A stretch of DNA of 64,000 nucleotides from Candidatus Humimonas hydrogenitrophica. Lineage in GTDB: Bacteria; Gemmatimonadota; Gemmatimonadetes; Palauibacterales; Palauibacteraceae. Position 1 is the stretch's first letter. Each line of letters starts with the position of its first letter. The stretch spans positions 62,001 through 126,000 of the forward strand of contig CANPVD010000104.1 of assembly GCA_947581615.1 (NCBI GenBank), given 5' to 3'. The position numbers and the translations under genes are program-made. Positions 42,594 through 54,812 of the stretch are shown piece after piece. The notes below the pieces were generated by a model, which was not told the origin of the DNA, ran no database searches, and worked only from the letters and a program-made list of their open reading frames with translations.

Positions 42594-43754
42594 TCACGCC
42601 GAACGACTCCCGGCGCGGCGCTCGACCTCTCCGGATGCCAGGTGGCGGGCCTCCCGATCGGCCCGCCGCACATCGGCCAGCGTCTCGAGCGGCGTGCGCT
42701 CCAGGCGTTCCAGGCTCACGCTCACCACCTCCGCGATGTCCGGAAAGGCCAGCGTTCCCTCGAGGAACGCGGCCACCGCCACCTCGTTGGCGGCGTTGAA
42801 GGCCGCTGGCACGACCCCGCCCTCCCGGCCGGCGTCCACCCCGATCCCCAGGAGTGGGAAGTCTTCCCTCCTCGGGCGCTCGAAGGTCAGCGGACTGGCC
42901 GCGACCGGATCGAACGGCGGCCGCTCCTCGGCCGGCCGATCCGGGTAGGCGAGCGCGTACAGGATGGGCACCTCCATGGTCGGCCGGCCCATCTGTGCGA
43001 GAACTGAGCCATCCCGAAACTCGACCATCGAGTGCACGATCGACTCGGGATGGACCACCACCTCGATCCTGTCGTAGGGCAGCCCGAACAGGTGGTGGGC
43101 CTCGATGACCTCGAGCGCCTTGTTGGCCAGCGTCGCCGAGTCCACCGTGATCTTGGCCCCCATGTCCCACGTGGGATGCTCGAGCGCGTCCGTCGGGCCC
43201 ACCTCGGGGAAGCGCTCCGCCGGCAGGGTGCGGAACGGCCCTCCCGAGGCGGTGAGCACGACGCGTCGCACCTGTTCGACCGGCCGACCTGCCAGGCACT
43301 GGTGCACCGCGCCGTGTTCGCTGTCCACGGGAAGGAGCTCGCCTCCTCCCCGCCGCACCGCCTCCATGACCAGCGCGCCGCCAGCCACCAGTGACTCCTT
43401 GTTGGCCAGCGCGAGCCTTCGACCCGCCTCGAGCGCCGCGATCGTGGGCTCGAGCCCGGCCACCCCGACCAGCCCGTTCACCACCACGTCGCCCCCGGGG
43501 GTCGACGCGGCCACGACGAGGGCCTCCCGTCCCACGCGCCACTCGCCTCGCCAGCGGGGCCGAAAGGAGGGATCCGGCTCCTCCGCCAGCACGACGAACT
43601 CCGGCTCCAGCTCGCAGGCCAGCGCGTCGAGGCCCGCCGCATCACGACGGGCCGTGAGCGCCACGGCGCGGAAGAGGTGCGGATGGCGACCGATGACGCG
43701 CAGTGTGGAGCGGCCGATCGAGCCCGTGGCACCGAGGATGACGACGCCGCGCAC
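42594..43754 (-). CDS. dxr: 1-deoxy-D-xylulose-5-phosphate reductoisomerase
   Basis: 386-aa NADPH enzyme of the MEP isoprenoid pathway, the target of fosmidomycin. The Rossmann motif ILGATGSIGRSTLRVI is at 6-21, NKESLVAGG near 117, the metal/substrate loop PVDSEHGAVHQCL near 142 and ASGGPFR near 168. WDMGAKITVDSATLANKALEVIEAH follows near 195 and PESIVHSMVEF near 236. The start is GTG. It lies between cdsA and rseP; uppS upstream uses the isoprenoid product. Confidence 0.96.
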   Translation of the reverse strand: MRGVVILGATGSIGRSTLRVIGRHPHLFRAVALTARRDAAGLDALACELEPEFVVLAEEPDPSFRPRWRGEWRVGREALVVAASTPGGDVVVNGLVGVAGLEPTIAALEAGRRLALANKESLVAGGALVMEAVRRGGGELLPVDSEHGAVHQCLAGRPVEQVRRVVLTASGGPFRTLPAERFPEVGPTDALEHPTWDMGAKITVDSATLANKALEVIEAHHLFGLPYDRIEVVVHPESIVHSMVEFRDGSVLAQMGRPTMEVPILYALAYPDRPAEERPPFDPVAASPLTFERPRREDFPLLGIGVDAGREGGVVPAAFNAANEVAVAAFLEGTLAFPDIAEVVSVSLERLERTPLETLADVRRADREARHLASGEVERRAGSRSA

Positions 43755-43763
43755 GGGCGCCCC

Positions 43764-44702
43764 TCAGCTCGCCACGAAGAACAGGTAGGCCACCGGGAAG
43801 ACCCACAGCAGCGAGTCCAGACGATCCAGGATCCCGCCATGCCCCGGGAGGATGTGCGAGGCATCCTTGACGCCGCACTCCCGCTTGACCAGGGATTCGA
43901 CCAGGTCCCCGATGATCCCGGCGACGGACGCGGCGAGGCCGAACAGGACGGTGAGGAGCGGGTCCGGCCGCAGCCCGCCGAGCGGCGCCAGCAGCGTACC
44001 GTAGGCCACGGCGACCAGGGGACCGGCCACCACGGCCGAGACGGCGCCGGCCACGGTCTTGTTGGGGCTGACCAGAGGCGCGAGCTTTCTTCGCCCCCAC
44101 CTACGGCCGCCGAAGTACGCCGCCGTGTCGGCCAGCCACGTCACCACCACCGGCAGGAAGAACAGGAGCGTGCCGGCGAGCCGGCCCGTGCCGGGCGCCT
44201 CCCTGAGGGGGACTCCGAAGGCCAGGAGACCGCCCAGGTAGACGGCCCCGAACACCGTGAGCGACGCCGCCGCGATCGGCCCTCGTTCCGGGGGGCGCGT
44301 CGCCAGCGCGTAGGCGCCCGCCGCGAGAAGGAGCACGGGCACGGCCGCCCAGGTCGCCTGCAGCCCCAGCGTGTAGGCCAGCAGCGGAAGGCACCCCGCC
44401 GCGAGGACGCCGAAGACGCGGAACGGCAGGCCGGTCGCATCGCCGATCCGCGAGGCCCTGGACCGGAACATGGCCACGTACTCCCCCATGCCGACCCCGG
44501 CAAGGATCGCAAGGCCCACCGCGAACACGAGCCCTCCGATCCACACCACCGCGACGCACACCGGGATTCCCAGTCCGGCGACCACGAGACGGGTAACCAG
44601 CTCTTCCCCGTCGCGGCCTCCGCTCGCCGCGGGACTCTCCGCGGACGACGGCGTCCGGGCTGTCGCCGCGACCTCCGACGAACTTCCCGCGGCGTCAGAC
44701 AC
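43764..44702 (-). CDS. cdsA: Phosphatidate cytidylyltransferase
   Basis: 312-aa multi-spanning membrane enzyme that makes CDP-diacylglycerol from phosphatidic acid and CTP. The CDS signature near the C-terminus is present (SLVKRECGVKDASH followed by PGHGGILDRLDS). About eight membrane segments and SPNKTVAGA near 215 are visible. The first 35 residues are Ser/Ala-rich and unconserved. Its GTG start overlaps the end of uppS by eight bases. The product feeds Pss in the same gene run. Confidence 0.95.
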   Translation of the reverse strand: MSDAAGSSSEVAATARTPSSAESPAASGGRDGEELVTRLVVAGLGIPVCVAVVWIGGLVFAVGLAILAGVGMGEYVAMFRSRASRIGDATGLPFRVFGVLAAGCLPLLAYTLGLQATWAAVPVLLLAAGAYALATRPPERGPIAAASLTVFGAVYLGGLLAFGVPLREAPGTGRLAGTLLFFLPVVVTWLADTAAYFGGRRWGRRKLAPLVSPNKTVAGAVSAVVAGPLVAVAYGTLLAPLGGLRPDPLLTVLFGLAASVAGIIGDLVESLVKRECGVKDASHILPGHGGILDRLDSLLWVFPVAYLFFVAS

Positions 44703-45456
44703 CCCCGAACCTCCGCTCTCGGCCCTGGAAGTCGAGGATCGCCCGGAACAGGTCGGCGCGACCGAAGTCCGGCCACAGGACGTCGGTCACGTGAATCTCC
44801 GCGTACGCGATCTGCCACAGGAGGAAGTTCGAAATCCGCATCTCCCCCGACGTGCGTATGAGGAGGTCGGGATCGGGCCACTCCGACGTATACAGCGCCC
44901 CGGCGACTCGCTCCTCGTCGATCGCGTCGGGCCGCAGCTCGCCCCGCGCGACTTCGGCCGCCAGGGTGCGGAGAGCCGCGACGATCTCCTGCCGCGAGCC
45001 GTAGCTGATCGCCAGGTGGAGCTGCATGCGGCCCACCTCGCGGGTGTGGCCTTCGAGGTCGCGGACCGCTGCGCGGGCCGACTCGGACAGCCGGTCCAGC
45101 TCGCCGAATACCCGCACGCGGACGCCGTTCCTGCGCAGATCCTCCTTCTCGCTGTCCACGAACTCCTGCAGGAGGTCCATGAGGGCGGCCACCTCCTCCT
45201 CGGGACGCGACCAGTTCTCGCTGGAGAAGGCGTACAGGGTGAGGTGAGCCAGCCCCGCCTCCAGGGCTCCCTCGACCGTCTCGCGCACCGCCGCCATCCC
45301 CTCGCGGTGTCCCTCCCAGCGTGCCAGCCCGTGCTCGTATGCCCACCGGCCGTTGCCATCCATGATCACGGCAACGTGCGTGGGAGGGCCGCCTCCCGCG
45401 CGCACGGCGGCCAGCAGCTGCGCGGCGCTCTCGACCGCCGACGTCCCGGCCCTCAC
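44695..45456 (-). CDS. uppS: Undecaprenyl diphosphate synthase
   Basis: 253-aa cis-prenyltransferase making the C55 lipid carrier for cell-wall synthesis. VAVIMDGNGRWAYEHGL near 28-44 carries the catalytic Asp, with GHREGM near 50, YAFSSENWSRPEEEV near 76, and DLLIRTSGEMRISNFLLWQIAYAE split around residues 200-224. The GTG start overlaps the thiI stop as GTGA. Confidence 0.95.
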   Translation of the reverse strand: MRAGTSAVESAAQLLAAVRAGGGPPTHVAVIMDGNGRWAYEHGLARWEGHREGMAAVRETVEGALEAGLAHLTLYAFSSENWSRPEEEVAALMDLLQEFVDSEKEDLRRNGVRVRVFGELDRLSESARAAVRDLEGHTREVGRMQLHLAISYGSRQEIVAALRTLAAEVARGELRPDAIDEERVAGALYTSEWPDPDLLIRTSGEMRISNFLLWQIAYAEIHVTDVLWPDFGRADLFRAILDFQGRERRFGGV

Positions 45457-47003
45457 GCGCCCCCCCGGGAGACCGCCACCTCACGCCGACGTAGAGCCGG
45501 GGCTCCGCCCCGGAAGCTGTACGCCTCGATACCCTCGCGCTGGAGACGCTCCGCCAGGTGCGCGCTTCTCGTTCCGGCCTCGCAGTAGAGGAGATACGGG
45601 CGTTCCCGGTCCAAGGCCGAGGACGCGCGCGACAGCTCGTCCTCGTCGCGGAGCAGGGCCCCGGGCCAGTGCCATGTCCGGTACTCTTCCGGCGCGCGAA
45701 GATCCAGCACCACGGCGTCGTCGGGCACCCGGTCCAGGAAGAGGTTGGCCGTGACGACCTCCCGCGGGCCGATCGAGCGGAGATCGAGCCGATCGTGACC
45801 CGCCAGGGCAGCCTGGAGGACCGCTGGATCGAGCCGACCCTCCTGGGCCTCCACCCGTTCGGGCGTGGCCGCCGTCACGGGGTGGTCGGGCACCAGCGCG
45901 CAGTACTCCCTGATGCGGGACGACAGGTCGTAGGTGCCGATCGCGCGCGCGCGCTCGATGATCTCCAGCTTGTCGAACCCGATCAGAGGCCGCAGGACCG
46001 GAAGGTCGGAGGCTCCATCGATGGCCCGGAGGTTGGCGAGTGTCTGCGAGGACACCTGGCCGACCGCCTCTCCCGTGACCACCGCATCGGCCCCGCACCG
46101 GGAGGCCACGCTGCACGCCGCCCGGTACATGAGGCGCTTGAGGACCACCTGCAGGTAGGACGGACGGACATGGCGGCGCATGGCTTCTACGACCTCTCCG
46201 AAGTCGAGGACGTGCAGGGTGGGCCGCGTACCGTAGCTCCAGCGCCGGGCGAGCACGAGCGCGACCTCGGTGACCATGCGCCGGTACGCTCCGCCTCCGA
46301 GGTTGCAGAACACGTAGTCGAGCTCGATGCCGCGCCGCAGCGCCATCCAGGCCGCCACGGCCGAGTCGTATCCCCCCGACAGGAGAGCAATAGCGCGACC
46401 CTGCACCCCGAGCGGCAATCCCCCCGACCCGGATCGCCGCTCGGAGAACAGCCGGGCCGTTTCGTCGCGCACCTCCACCCGCACCTCGACCTCCGGATCG
46501 TCCAGGTCGACCACGGCCCCCGGATTGAGCGCCGTGCCCAGCTCCCTCTGCACGTCGTAGGAGCTGAAGTCGTGGTGACCGCTGCGGCGCGCGTTCACGG
46601 CGTACCGCCGTCCCTTCACCCGATCGGCAAACAGCTTTCGTCCCAGCTCCACGATCGCCTCGAGCCTCGCCGGACACGCGCCCTCGATGGGCGAGAAGGA
46701 GCTCACGCCGAACACCCGGGGCACGACCTCGAGCAGGCCCTCTTCCCCCTCGATGTACATGCGGCTCCAATCCGCCTCGAGCTCTCCTCGAATTCCATGC
46801 GCCGCTAGCGCCTCTTCGAGGTTGCTCGCAAGGCGCCGTTGGAATCGCACCCGGGTGCCTCTCGACTTGGTCGTGACTTCGCCCGAGAACCTCAGCATGG
46901 CGGAGACGAGGGCGGGTGAGGACGCATCGGGGCCCGACGTGCACAATCCCTCCCCCGTGCCGTCCCGGACGTCCTCGATCGTCGTCGACTCCTCCAGCGT
47001 CAT
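45453..47003 (-). CDS. thiI: tRNA 4-thiouridine synthase ThiI with C-terminal rhodanese domain
   Basis: 516-aa sulfurtransferase for 4-thiouridine-8 in tRNA and, in some bacteria, thiazole synthesis. Its order is NFLD/THUMP (LRFSGEVTTKSRGTRVRF near 38), the PP-loop ALLSGGYDSAVAAW near 205-218, a conserved Cys in REYCALVP near 371 and a rhodanese domain with LLYCEAGTRSAHLAERL near 475. Both sulfur-relay cysteines of the E. coli form are therefore present. The ATG at 47003 overlaps the pss stop (ATGA). The first 30 residues are unconserved. Confidence 0.9.
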   Translation of the reverse strand: MTLEESTTIEDVRDGTGEGLCTSGPDASSPALVSAMLRFSGEVTTKSRGTRVRFQRRLASNLEEALAAHGIRGELEADWSRMYIEGEEGLLEVVPRVFGVSSFSPIEGACPARLEAIVELGRKLFADRVKGRRYAVNARRSGHHDFSSYDVQRELGTALNPGAVVDLDDPEVEVRVEVRDETARLFSERRSGSGGLPLGVQGRAIALLSGGYDSAVAAWMALRRGIELDYVFCNLGGGAYRRMVTEVALVLARRWSYGTRPTLHVLDFGEVVEAMRRHVRPSYLQVVLKRLMYRAACSVASRCGADAVVTGEAVGQVSSQTLANLRAIDGASDLPVLRPLIGFDKLEIIERARAIGTYDLSSRIREYCALVPDHPVTAATPERVEAQEGRLDPAVLQAALAGHDRLDLRSIGPREVVTANLFLDRVPDDAVVLDLRAPEEYRTWHWPGALLRDEDELSRASSALDRERPYLLYCEAGTRSAHLAERLQREGIEAYSFRGGAPALRRREVAVSRGGA

Positions 47004-47854
47004 GCCTCCACCTCCCCGTCGCTGCCGGAGAGCTCGGCCTCCACCTCGGCGCGGCCGGCCAGTCGGTCGACCAGTCCCATGCCGAGGGCCCTGGCGAAGC
47101 CGAACATCACGTAGAAGGCCAGGATCGGGAACAGCGTCTCCTCCGGCGCCACGGCGACCAGCACCAGCGCCGCGACCAGCCCGGCCAGGCCGAGCCTCGC
47201 CCTGCGTCCGCGCAGTCCGGGGCGCAGCGCGGCGTAGGGTACGTGGCTCACCATGAGGACTGCCAGCGCCACCACCGAGACCGGCACGATCGTGGCCCAT
47301 GGCCACCCCGCCAGCCACCGCTGGAAGAGGGCGGTGGTGCTGAACGGGTAGAGCATGGCGAGGAACGCTCCGGCCGCCGGCGAGGGCAGCCCCAGGAAGT
47401 ACCTTTTCGCGCCCCCGGCCTGCTCGACGTTGAAGCGAGCCAGTCGCACGGCCATGGCGCCGACGAAGGCCCCGCACATGAGCCACGACCACTCTTCGCG
47501 CAGGAAGGCGGCGTAGGTGAGGATCGCCGGTGCCATCCCGAAGCTGACGAGATCGACCAGGGAATCGAGCTCTCCACCGAAGGCGCTGTCTCCGGCCGAG
47601 AGGTGCGCCACTCTCCCGTCCAGCCAATCGAACACGGCCGCGAGCATCACCAGCCAGGCGGCCAGGTCGAACCGCCCGCGGAAGGAGGAGATCACCGACC
47701 AGAAGCCGAAGAACAGGTTGCCGAGGGTGAAGGCGCTGGGAAGCACGAGCACCGCGCGACGTCGGCGCCGGCCGCGCGTCGGATCGGCTCGTGGACCGGA
47801 CGACCGACGGGTCGCGCCGCGCCTCCCGGACCGCTCCGCCGTGGCGTCCATCAC
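47000..47854 (-). CDS. pssA: CDP-diacylglycerol-serine O-phosphatidyltransferase
   Basis: 284-aa membrane enzyme that makes phosphatidylserine. SAFTLGNLFFGFWSV near 40 opens the family core. The CDP-alcohol phosphatidyltransferase motif reads DWLDGRVAHLSAGDSAFGG followed by ELDSLVDLVSFG, so the usual Arg of DGxxAR is His (codon 47603-47605). PssA-type downstream features (RLARFNV, YFLGLPSPAA) are intact. The GTG start at 47854 overlaps the psd stop as GTGA; an adjacent ATG at 47851 is possible. Together with psd it makes phosphatidylethanolamine. Confidence 0.9.
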   Translation of the reverse strand: MMDATAERSGRRGATRRSSGPRADPTRGRRRRRAVLVLPSAFTLGNLFFGFWSVISSFRGRFDLAAWLVMLAAVFDWLDGRVAHLSAGDSAFGGELDSLVDLVSFGMAPAILTYAAFLREEWSWLMCGAFVGAMAVRLARFNVEQAGGAKRYFLGLPSPAAGAFLAMLYPFSTTALFQRWLAGWPWATIVPVSVVALAVLMVSHVPYAALRPGLRGRRARLGLAGLVAALVLVAVAPEETLFPILAFYVMFGFARALGMGLVDRLAGRAEVEAELSGSDGEVEA

Positions 47855-48564
47855 TCGTCCTCCGGAGGCCCGAGGCGGGCGAGCACGGTCGTCCCCCCGA
47901 TGGCACGATCTCCGCGAGCGGCCATGACCTCGGCATCGGGGGGCAGGAAGATGTCCACCCGGGAGCCGAAGCGCATCATGCCCATCCTCTCTCCCTGCTC
48001 GACGCGGTCCCCTTCGTGCGCGTGGTTCACGATCCTCCGGGCCACGAGCCCCACCACCTGGCGAACGACCACCCTGCGCCCGTCGTCCCGACGAATCCCG
48101 AGCGCCACACTGGCGTTCCCCGAACTCGCGCTTTCACGCCAGGCCGGCTGGAAGCCCCCGCTTCGATCCTCGCGCCACTCGACGCGGCCCGACACGGGAA
48201 TCCAGTTGACGTGGACATCCAGCAACGAAAGGAACACCGAGACCCGCAGGGCAGGTCCCTCGAGGTAGGGCGCCGCCTCGACCTCCGCCGTCCCGAGCAC
48301 CAGGCCATCCGCCGCCGACAGCACGAGGGCCTCTCCACGAGGCCCCGTTCGGACGGGATCCCGGAAGAAGAAGGCCAGGCTGGCGGTCAGGGCCGCGAGG
48401 CCACCCGCGACGATCCACACGGTCCAGGAGTCCACGACGAGCGCCGCCAGCAGGGCCGGCGCGGCGAGCGCGGCGGCCACGGCCACCAGCGCTCGCCCTT
48501 CCGGAGCGACCCGTGTCCGGCCCGTCCGGGCCGTCTCCGACCTGGCTGGCTTGCTCCCCATCAT
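47851..48564 (-). CDS. psd: Phosphatidylserine decarboxylase (short form)
   Basis: 237-aa pyruvoyl enzyme that converts phosphatidylserine to phosphatidylethanolamine. It is the short, proteolysis-free-tail type: two hydrophobic segments near 25-65, VFLSLLDVHVNWIPVSG near 110, and the self-cleavage site MMRFGSRVDIFLP, where chain break at Gly-Ser makes the pyruvoyl group. The tandem ATG at 48564 follows GAGCGAGG; the frame upstream is not conserved. It heads the lipid-isoprenoid run. Confidence 0.92.
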   Translation of the reverse strand: MMGSKPARSETARTGRTRVAPEGRALVAVAAALAAPALLAALVVDSWTVWIVAGGLAALTASLAFFFRDPVRTGPRGEALVLSAADGLVLGTAEVEAAPYLEGPALRVSVFLSLLDVHVNWIPVSGRVEWREDRSGGFQPAWRESASSGNASVALGIRRDDGRRVVVRQVVGLVARRIVNHAHEGDRVEQGERMGMMRFGSRVDIFLPPDAEVMAARGDRAIGGTTVLARLGPPEDE

Positions 48565-48754
48565 CCTCGCTCTCGGAAGGAACCGTCCGGCGTCCACCGA
48601 CCTCCGGCCGCGCGACCCCCAGCACCGGGGCCACCCGGCGGCGCGCCGCGGCGGACGTAGAGGGCGAGCAGGCGCTCCGGGCGGGTGGAAGCTAGGGACG
48701 CTCCCGGCGGCGGGCAAAAGTGCCGATACGATCGACGGCATCGAAGGACGAGAG

Positions 48755-48828
48755 TGGCAGGGGCGGGATTCGAACCCGCGGCCCAGGGCTTATGAGTCCC
48801 TTGCTCTACCAGGCTGAGCTACCCTGCC
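48755..48828 (-). tRNA. tRNA with CAT anticodon (elongator Met, or Ile2)
   Basis: 74 bases without an encoded CCA. The acceptor GGCAGGG pairs with CCCTGCC and the D-stem is GCTC/GAGC. The anticodon loop is CTCATAA with the anticodon at 48792-48794, and the T-arm is GCGGG-TTCGAAT-CCCGC. A lysidine-modified tRNA-Ile(CAT) cannot be told apart by eye; elongator Met is the default. Confidence 0.85.
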
Positions 48829-48837
48829 CCGACCCCG

Positions 48838-48868
48838 AAAAAGCTACGGCCGGAGCTCGGCTCCGGCC
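48838..48868 (-). terminator. Hairpin with T-run between the two tRNAs
   Basis: A perfect 9-bp stem GGCCGGAGC/GCTCCGGCC (48848-48856 with 48860-48868), loop of three, is followed on the minus strand by GTAGC and TTTTT (48842-48838). The five-base offset is unusual for a terminator; it may also serve tRNA processing. Confidence 0.45.
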
Positions 48869-48882
48869 TCGGGTCGACCCAG

Positions 48883-48956
<74 letters not shown>

Positions 48957-48970
48957 GTGCGCCGAAAAAG

Positions 48971-52402
<3,432 letters not shown>

Positions 52403-52409
52403 CGTCCGG

Positions 52410-53951
52410 TCAGCCCCCGGCCGACCGGGACGCCGGGAGCGAGAACAGCACGGGGCCCGGCGGAGGCGGCGAGGCGGAGGTCATCCCGGCGCGCACGACC
52501 GGGAGCCGGTCGGGCACGTCGGTGGGCAGATGGCCCTCCGGGCAGGGCGAGCGGTCTGCGGCGAGCCCCCCGATCATGAGGGCCGCCGTGGCCGCGTCCG
52601 CGGGTCCGAGGCCGGCGGCCAGGTACGCGCCCACGATGCCGGTGAGGACGTCGCCGGAGCCGCCCGACGCCACGGCCGGGCCCCCGGCCGTGGCTACCCG
52701 CAGGGGACCGGCCGGCAGGGCCACGAGCGCGGGGATTCCCTTGAGGAGGACCGGCACGCCCAGGTCCCGGGCCGTCGCGCGCGCGGCCCCGGGCCGGTCT
52801 TCGAGGATGGCGCTCAGCTCTCCACCGCGCAGCCTCGCCAGCTCCCCCGGGTGGGGCGTGATGACGGCCGTTCCATCCAGGAGGTTCGCCAGTGCCTCCA
52901 TCCGGCCGGCGAAGGCGTTGAGCCCGTCCGCATCCACGACGACGGGGCGTCCACCCCGGCCCTCCAGCATTCGCTGGACGAGCCCGCGGCGCTCGGGTCC
53001 GCCGCCAAGACCCGGCCCCACCGCCACGGCATCGGCCCACTCGAGGCTCTCCCGCACGGCCCGGTCGTCGTCCCAGCCGACGAACAGGGCCTCCGGCACG
53101 GCGGACTGGAGGACGATCCGGTTGGCGGGGTCCCCGACCACCCGGACGATGCCCGCTCCGGCGCGAACGGCGGAGCGCGCCGCCAGCACCGAGGCTCCCG
53201 CCATGCCGGCCTGCCCCGCCACGAGGACCAGGTAGCCGGCCTCGCCCTTGTGTGCCTCCGGGCCCCGCTCGATCAGGAGCTCGGTCGCCCAGCGCGCCGT
53301 GATGGCCCGCGCTCCAAAGCGATCCCCGGCGAAAGGGGGAAAGCCGATCTCCACGCACACGAGCTCGCCGCAGTACCCGCGCGCCGGGTGGAGCAGGAGT
53401 CCGAGCTTGGGCCAACCCAGGCACACGGTGACGGTGGCCCGCACACACGCGCCGGGCGTGCGCCCCGTGGTGAAGTCGGCGCCGCTCGGACCGTCCACGG
53501 CCACGACCGGCCCGGAGATGGCGTTCAGCTGGGCGATGAAGGTGGCGGCGGGCTCGCGCGGCGCGCCGGTGACGCCCGTGCCCAGGAGCCCGTCGAGCAC
53601 CACGGCGGCCGAGCGGCACGTCGCTTCGAGTGCCGAGGGCTCCCGCACCTCGAGCTCCCAGCCGGCCCGCACTTCCGGATCTGGGAGCGAACTCCCGCAC
53701 CGGACCGCCGTGACGTCCCTTCCCCAGGCCCGCAGCGAGCGGAGGGCGACCAGGGCATCGGCACCGTTGTGGCCGCTGCCCAGCAGCGCTGCCACGGGAC
53801 CCTCGGGGAAGCGCAGGGCGACCTGACGGGCGACCTCCCGTCCGGCCGTCTCGATCAGGGTCCGTTCGGTGGTGTGCCCCGACGCCGTGGCGTCCCGATC
53901 CAGCGCCGCCATCTCCCCGGCCGTCGGGAGCCACACCTGCGTGCGGTTCAC
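52410..53951 (-). CDS. nnr: Bifunctional NAD(P)H-hydrate epimerase/dehydratase
   Basis: 513-aa repair enzyme for damaged NAD(P)H. The N-terminal YjeF epimerase domain has GSGHNGADALVALR near 60-73 and VAVDGPSGADFTTG near 131. The C-terminal ADP-dependent dehydratase domain has GPGLGGGPE near 286, TPHPGELARL near 341, LKGIPALV near 378 and the ATP-site GGSGDVLTGIVGAYLAAG near 403. The GTG at 53951 was chosen as closest to the family start; a GTG at 54008 is also open. It follows the zinc-ribbon gene. Confidence 0.9.
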   Translation of the reverse strand: MNRTQVWLPTAGEMAALDRDATASGHTTERTLIETAGREVARQVALRFPEGPVAALLGSGHNGADALVALRSLRAWGRDVTAVRCGSSLPDPEVRAGWELEVREPSALEATCRSAAVVLDGLLGTGVTGAPREPAATFIAQLNAISGPVVAVDGPSGADFTTGRTPGACVRATVTVCLGWPKLGLLLHPARGYCGELVCVEIGFPPFAGDRFGARAITARWATELLIERGPEAHKGEAGYLVLVAGQAGMAGASVLAARSAVRAGAGIVRVVGDPANRIVLQSAVPEALFVGWDDDRAVRESLEWADAVAVGPGLGGGPERRGLVQRMLEGRGGRPVVVDADGLNAFAGRMEALANLLDGTAVITPHPGELARLRGGELSAILEDRPGAARATARDLGVPVLLKGIPALVALPAGPLRVATAGGPAVASGGSGDVLTGIVGAYLAAGLGPADAATAALMIGGLAADRSPCPEGHLPTDVPDRLPVVRAGMTSASPPPPGPVLFSLPASRSAGG

Positions 53952-54021
53952 GTCGATCGAAGGGGTCCGCGAGCTCAGGATCCGCCCCGGTGTCGAGCCA
54001 CGCCGCACGGAGCCGAGCCGG

Positions 54022-54219
54022 TCAGCGGTAGGACTGGGAGACCGTGCGGCCGAAGCTGATCTCGCCGTTGTCGATGCGGATGTTGAAGCCGCACTCGGGG
54101 TTGGAGCAGACCCACGCCTTGTACCGGATGGTGGCCCCGTCTCGGCCGTAGTCCGAGAGCGGCAGCAAGATACCGTTCTCGCACTTCAGGCAGTCCGGGA
54201 AGCTACCGAGCTCGTCCAC
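54022..54219 (-). CDS. Small zinc-ribbon protein
   Basis: 65-aa hypothetical protein with two cysteine pairs, CLKC and CSNPEC, spaced as in a zinc ribbon, plus a conserved-looking core (GRDGATIRYKAWVCSNPECG, IRIDNGEI). No signal peptide or membrane segment. The GTG at 54219 follows a GGGAGGGGG tract at a rather long distance; an upstream frame start at 54279 is less likely. It sits between the Minf_1886 gene and nnr. Function unknown; metal-dependent RNA or protein binding is a guess. Confidence 0.65.
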   Translation of the reverse strand: MDELGSFPDCLKCENGILLPLSDYGRDGATIRYKAWVCSNPECGFNIRIDNGEISFGRTVSQSYR

Positions 54220-54311
54220 GCGATCACCCCCTCCCGACCGTCCCGCCCCGATCCGACGACCCCGCGTCCTGGCAAGCATCCGGGCAGGTGCATGATGGGC
54301 CTAGACGGCCC

Positions 54312-54695
54312 TCAGATGAAGCGTTCTCCTTCCAGGGCTGCCCACGGATAGCCCGTCTCGAACGCCTCTTCGAAGCTGTACAGACCCTCGAAATCCTCAC
54401 GCGAATCGGAGTCCTGCTTGATCAGGATCCCCGATTCCACCAGCAGGAAGACGATCTCCCCCAGATCACGCGTGGCGTGGACGCCCCAGTGTTCGAGCAC
54501 GGTCCGCGCCATCGGTCCGAAGCGGGACAGGGCCAGGTCCCGCACCGCCGTCGCCAGCTCGGAACCGGAGACGTGCCGCGGCTCGTCGAGCTCTTCGAGA
54601 CAGTGGTGCAGCGCCGCGAGCACGAAGAGATAGGCCTCCTCCGTGTAGCGCGGGTCGCGGCGCCTCAGTTGCGTGAGGATCTGGCTCCCGTCCAT
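54312..54695 (-). CDS. Minf_1886 family protein
   Basis: 127-aa soluble protein. The pattern RYTEEAYLFVLAALHHCLEEL, RHVSGSELATAVRDLALSRFGPMA, VLEHWGVHATRDLGEIVFLLVE and DSREDFEGLYSFEEAF closely resembles the uncharacterised Minf_1886 family as I recall it. No function is known. The ATG at 54695 lies two or three bases after AAGGGG, which is tight; a GTG at 54710 is possible. It has its own predicted promoter. Confidence 0.75.
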   Translation of the reverse strand: MDGSQILTQLRRRDPRYTEEAYLFVLAALHHCLEELDEPRHVSGSELATAVRDLALSRFGPMARTVLEHWGVHATRDLGEIVFLLVESGILIKQDSDSREDFEGLYSFEEAFETGYPWAALEGERFI

Positions 54696-54782
54696 CGCCC
54701 CTTCATCCACGGCCGTCGGGCCCTTCCCTCGCCGGGTCGGACCGAACCCCGACGGGTCTCGAGCCCGGAATGCATACGCTGA

Positions 54783-54812
54783 AAAGTAGGAGAACGCGAA
54801 ATCAAGCGTCAA
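54783..54812 (-). promoter_or_regulatory. Candidate promoter of the Minf_1886 gene
   Basis: Minus-strand TTGACG (54807-54812) and TACTTT (54783-54788) are 18 bases apart. The -35 overlaps the stop of the yigZ-like gene. Leader of about 80 bases. Confidence 0.5.
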
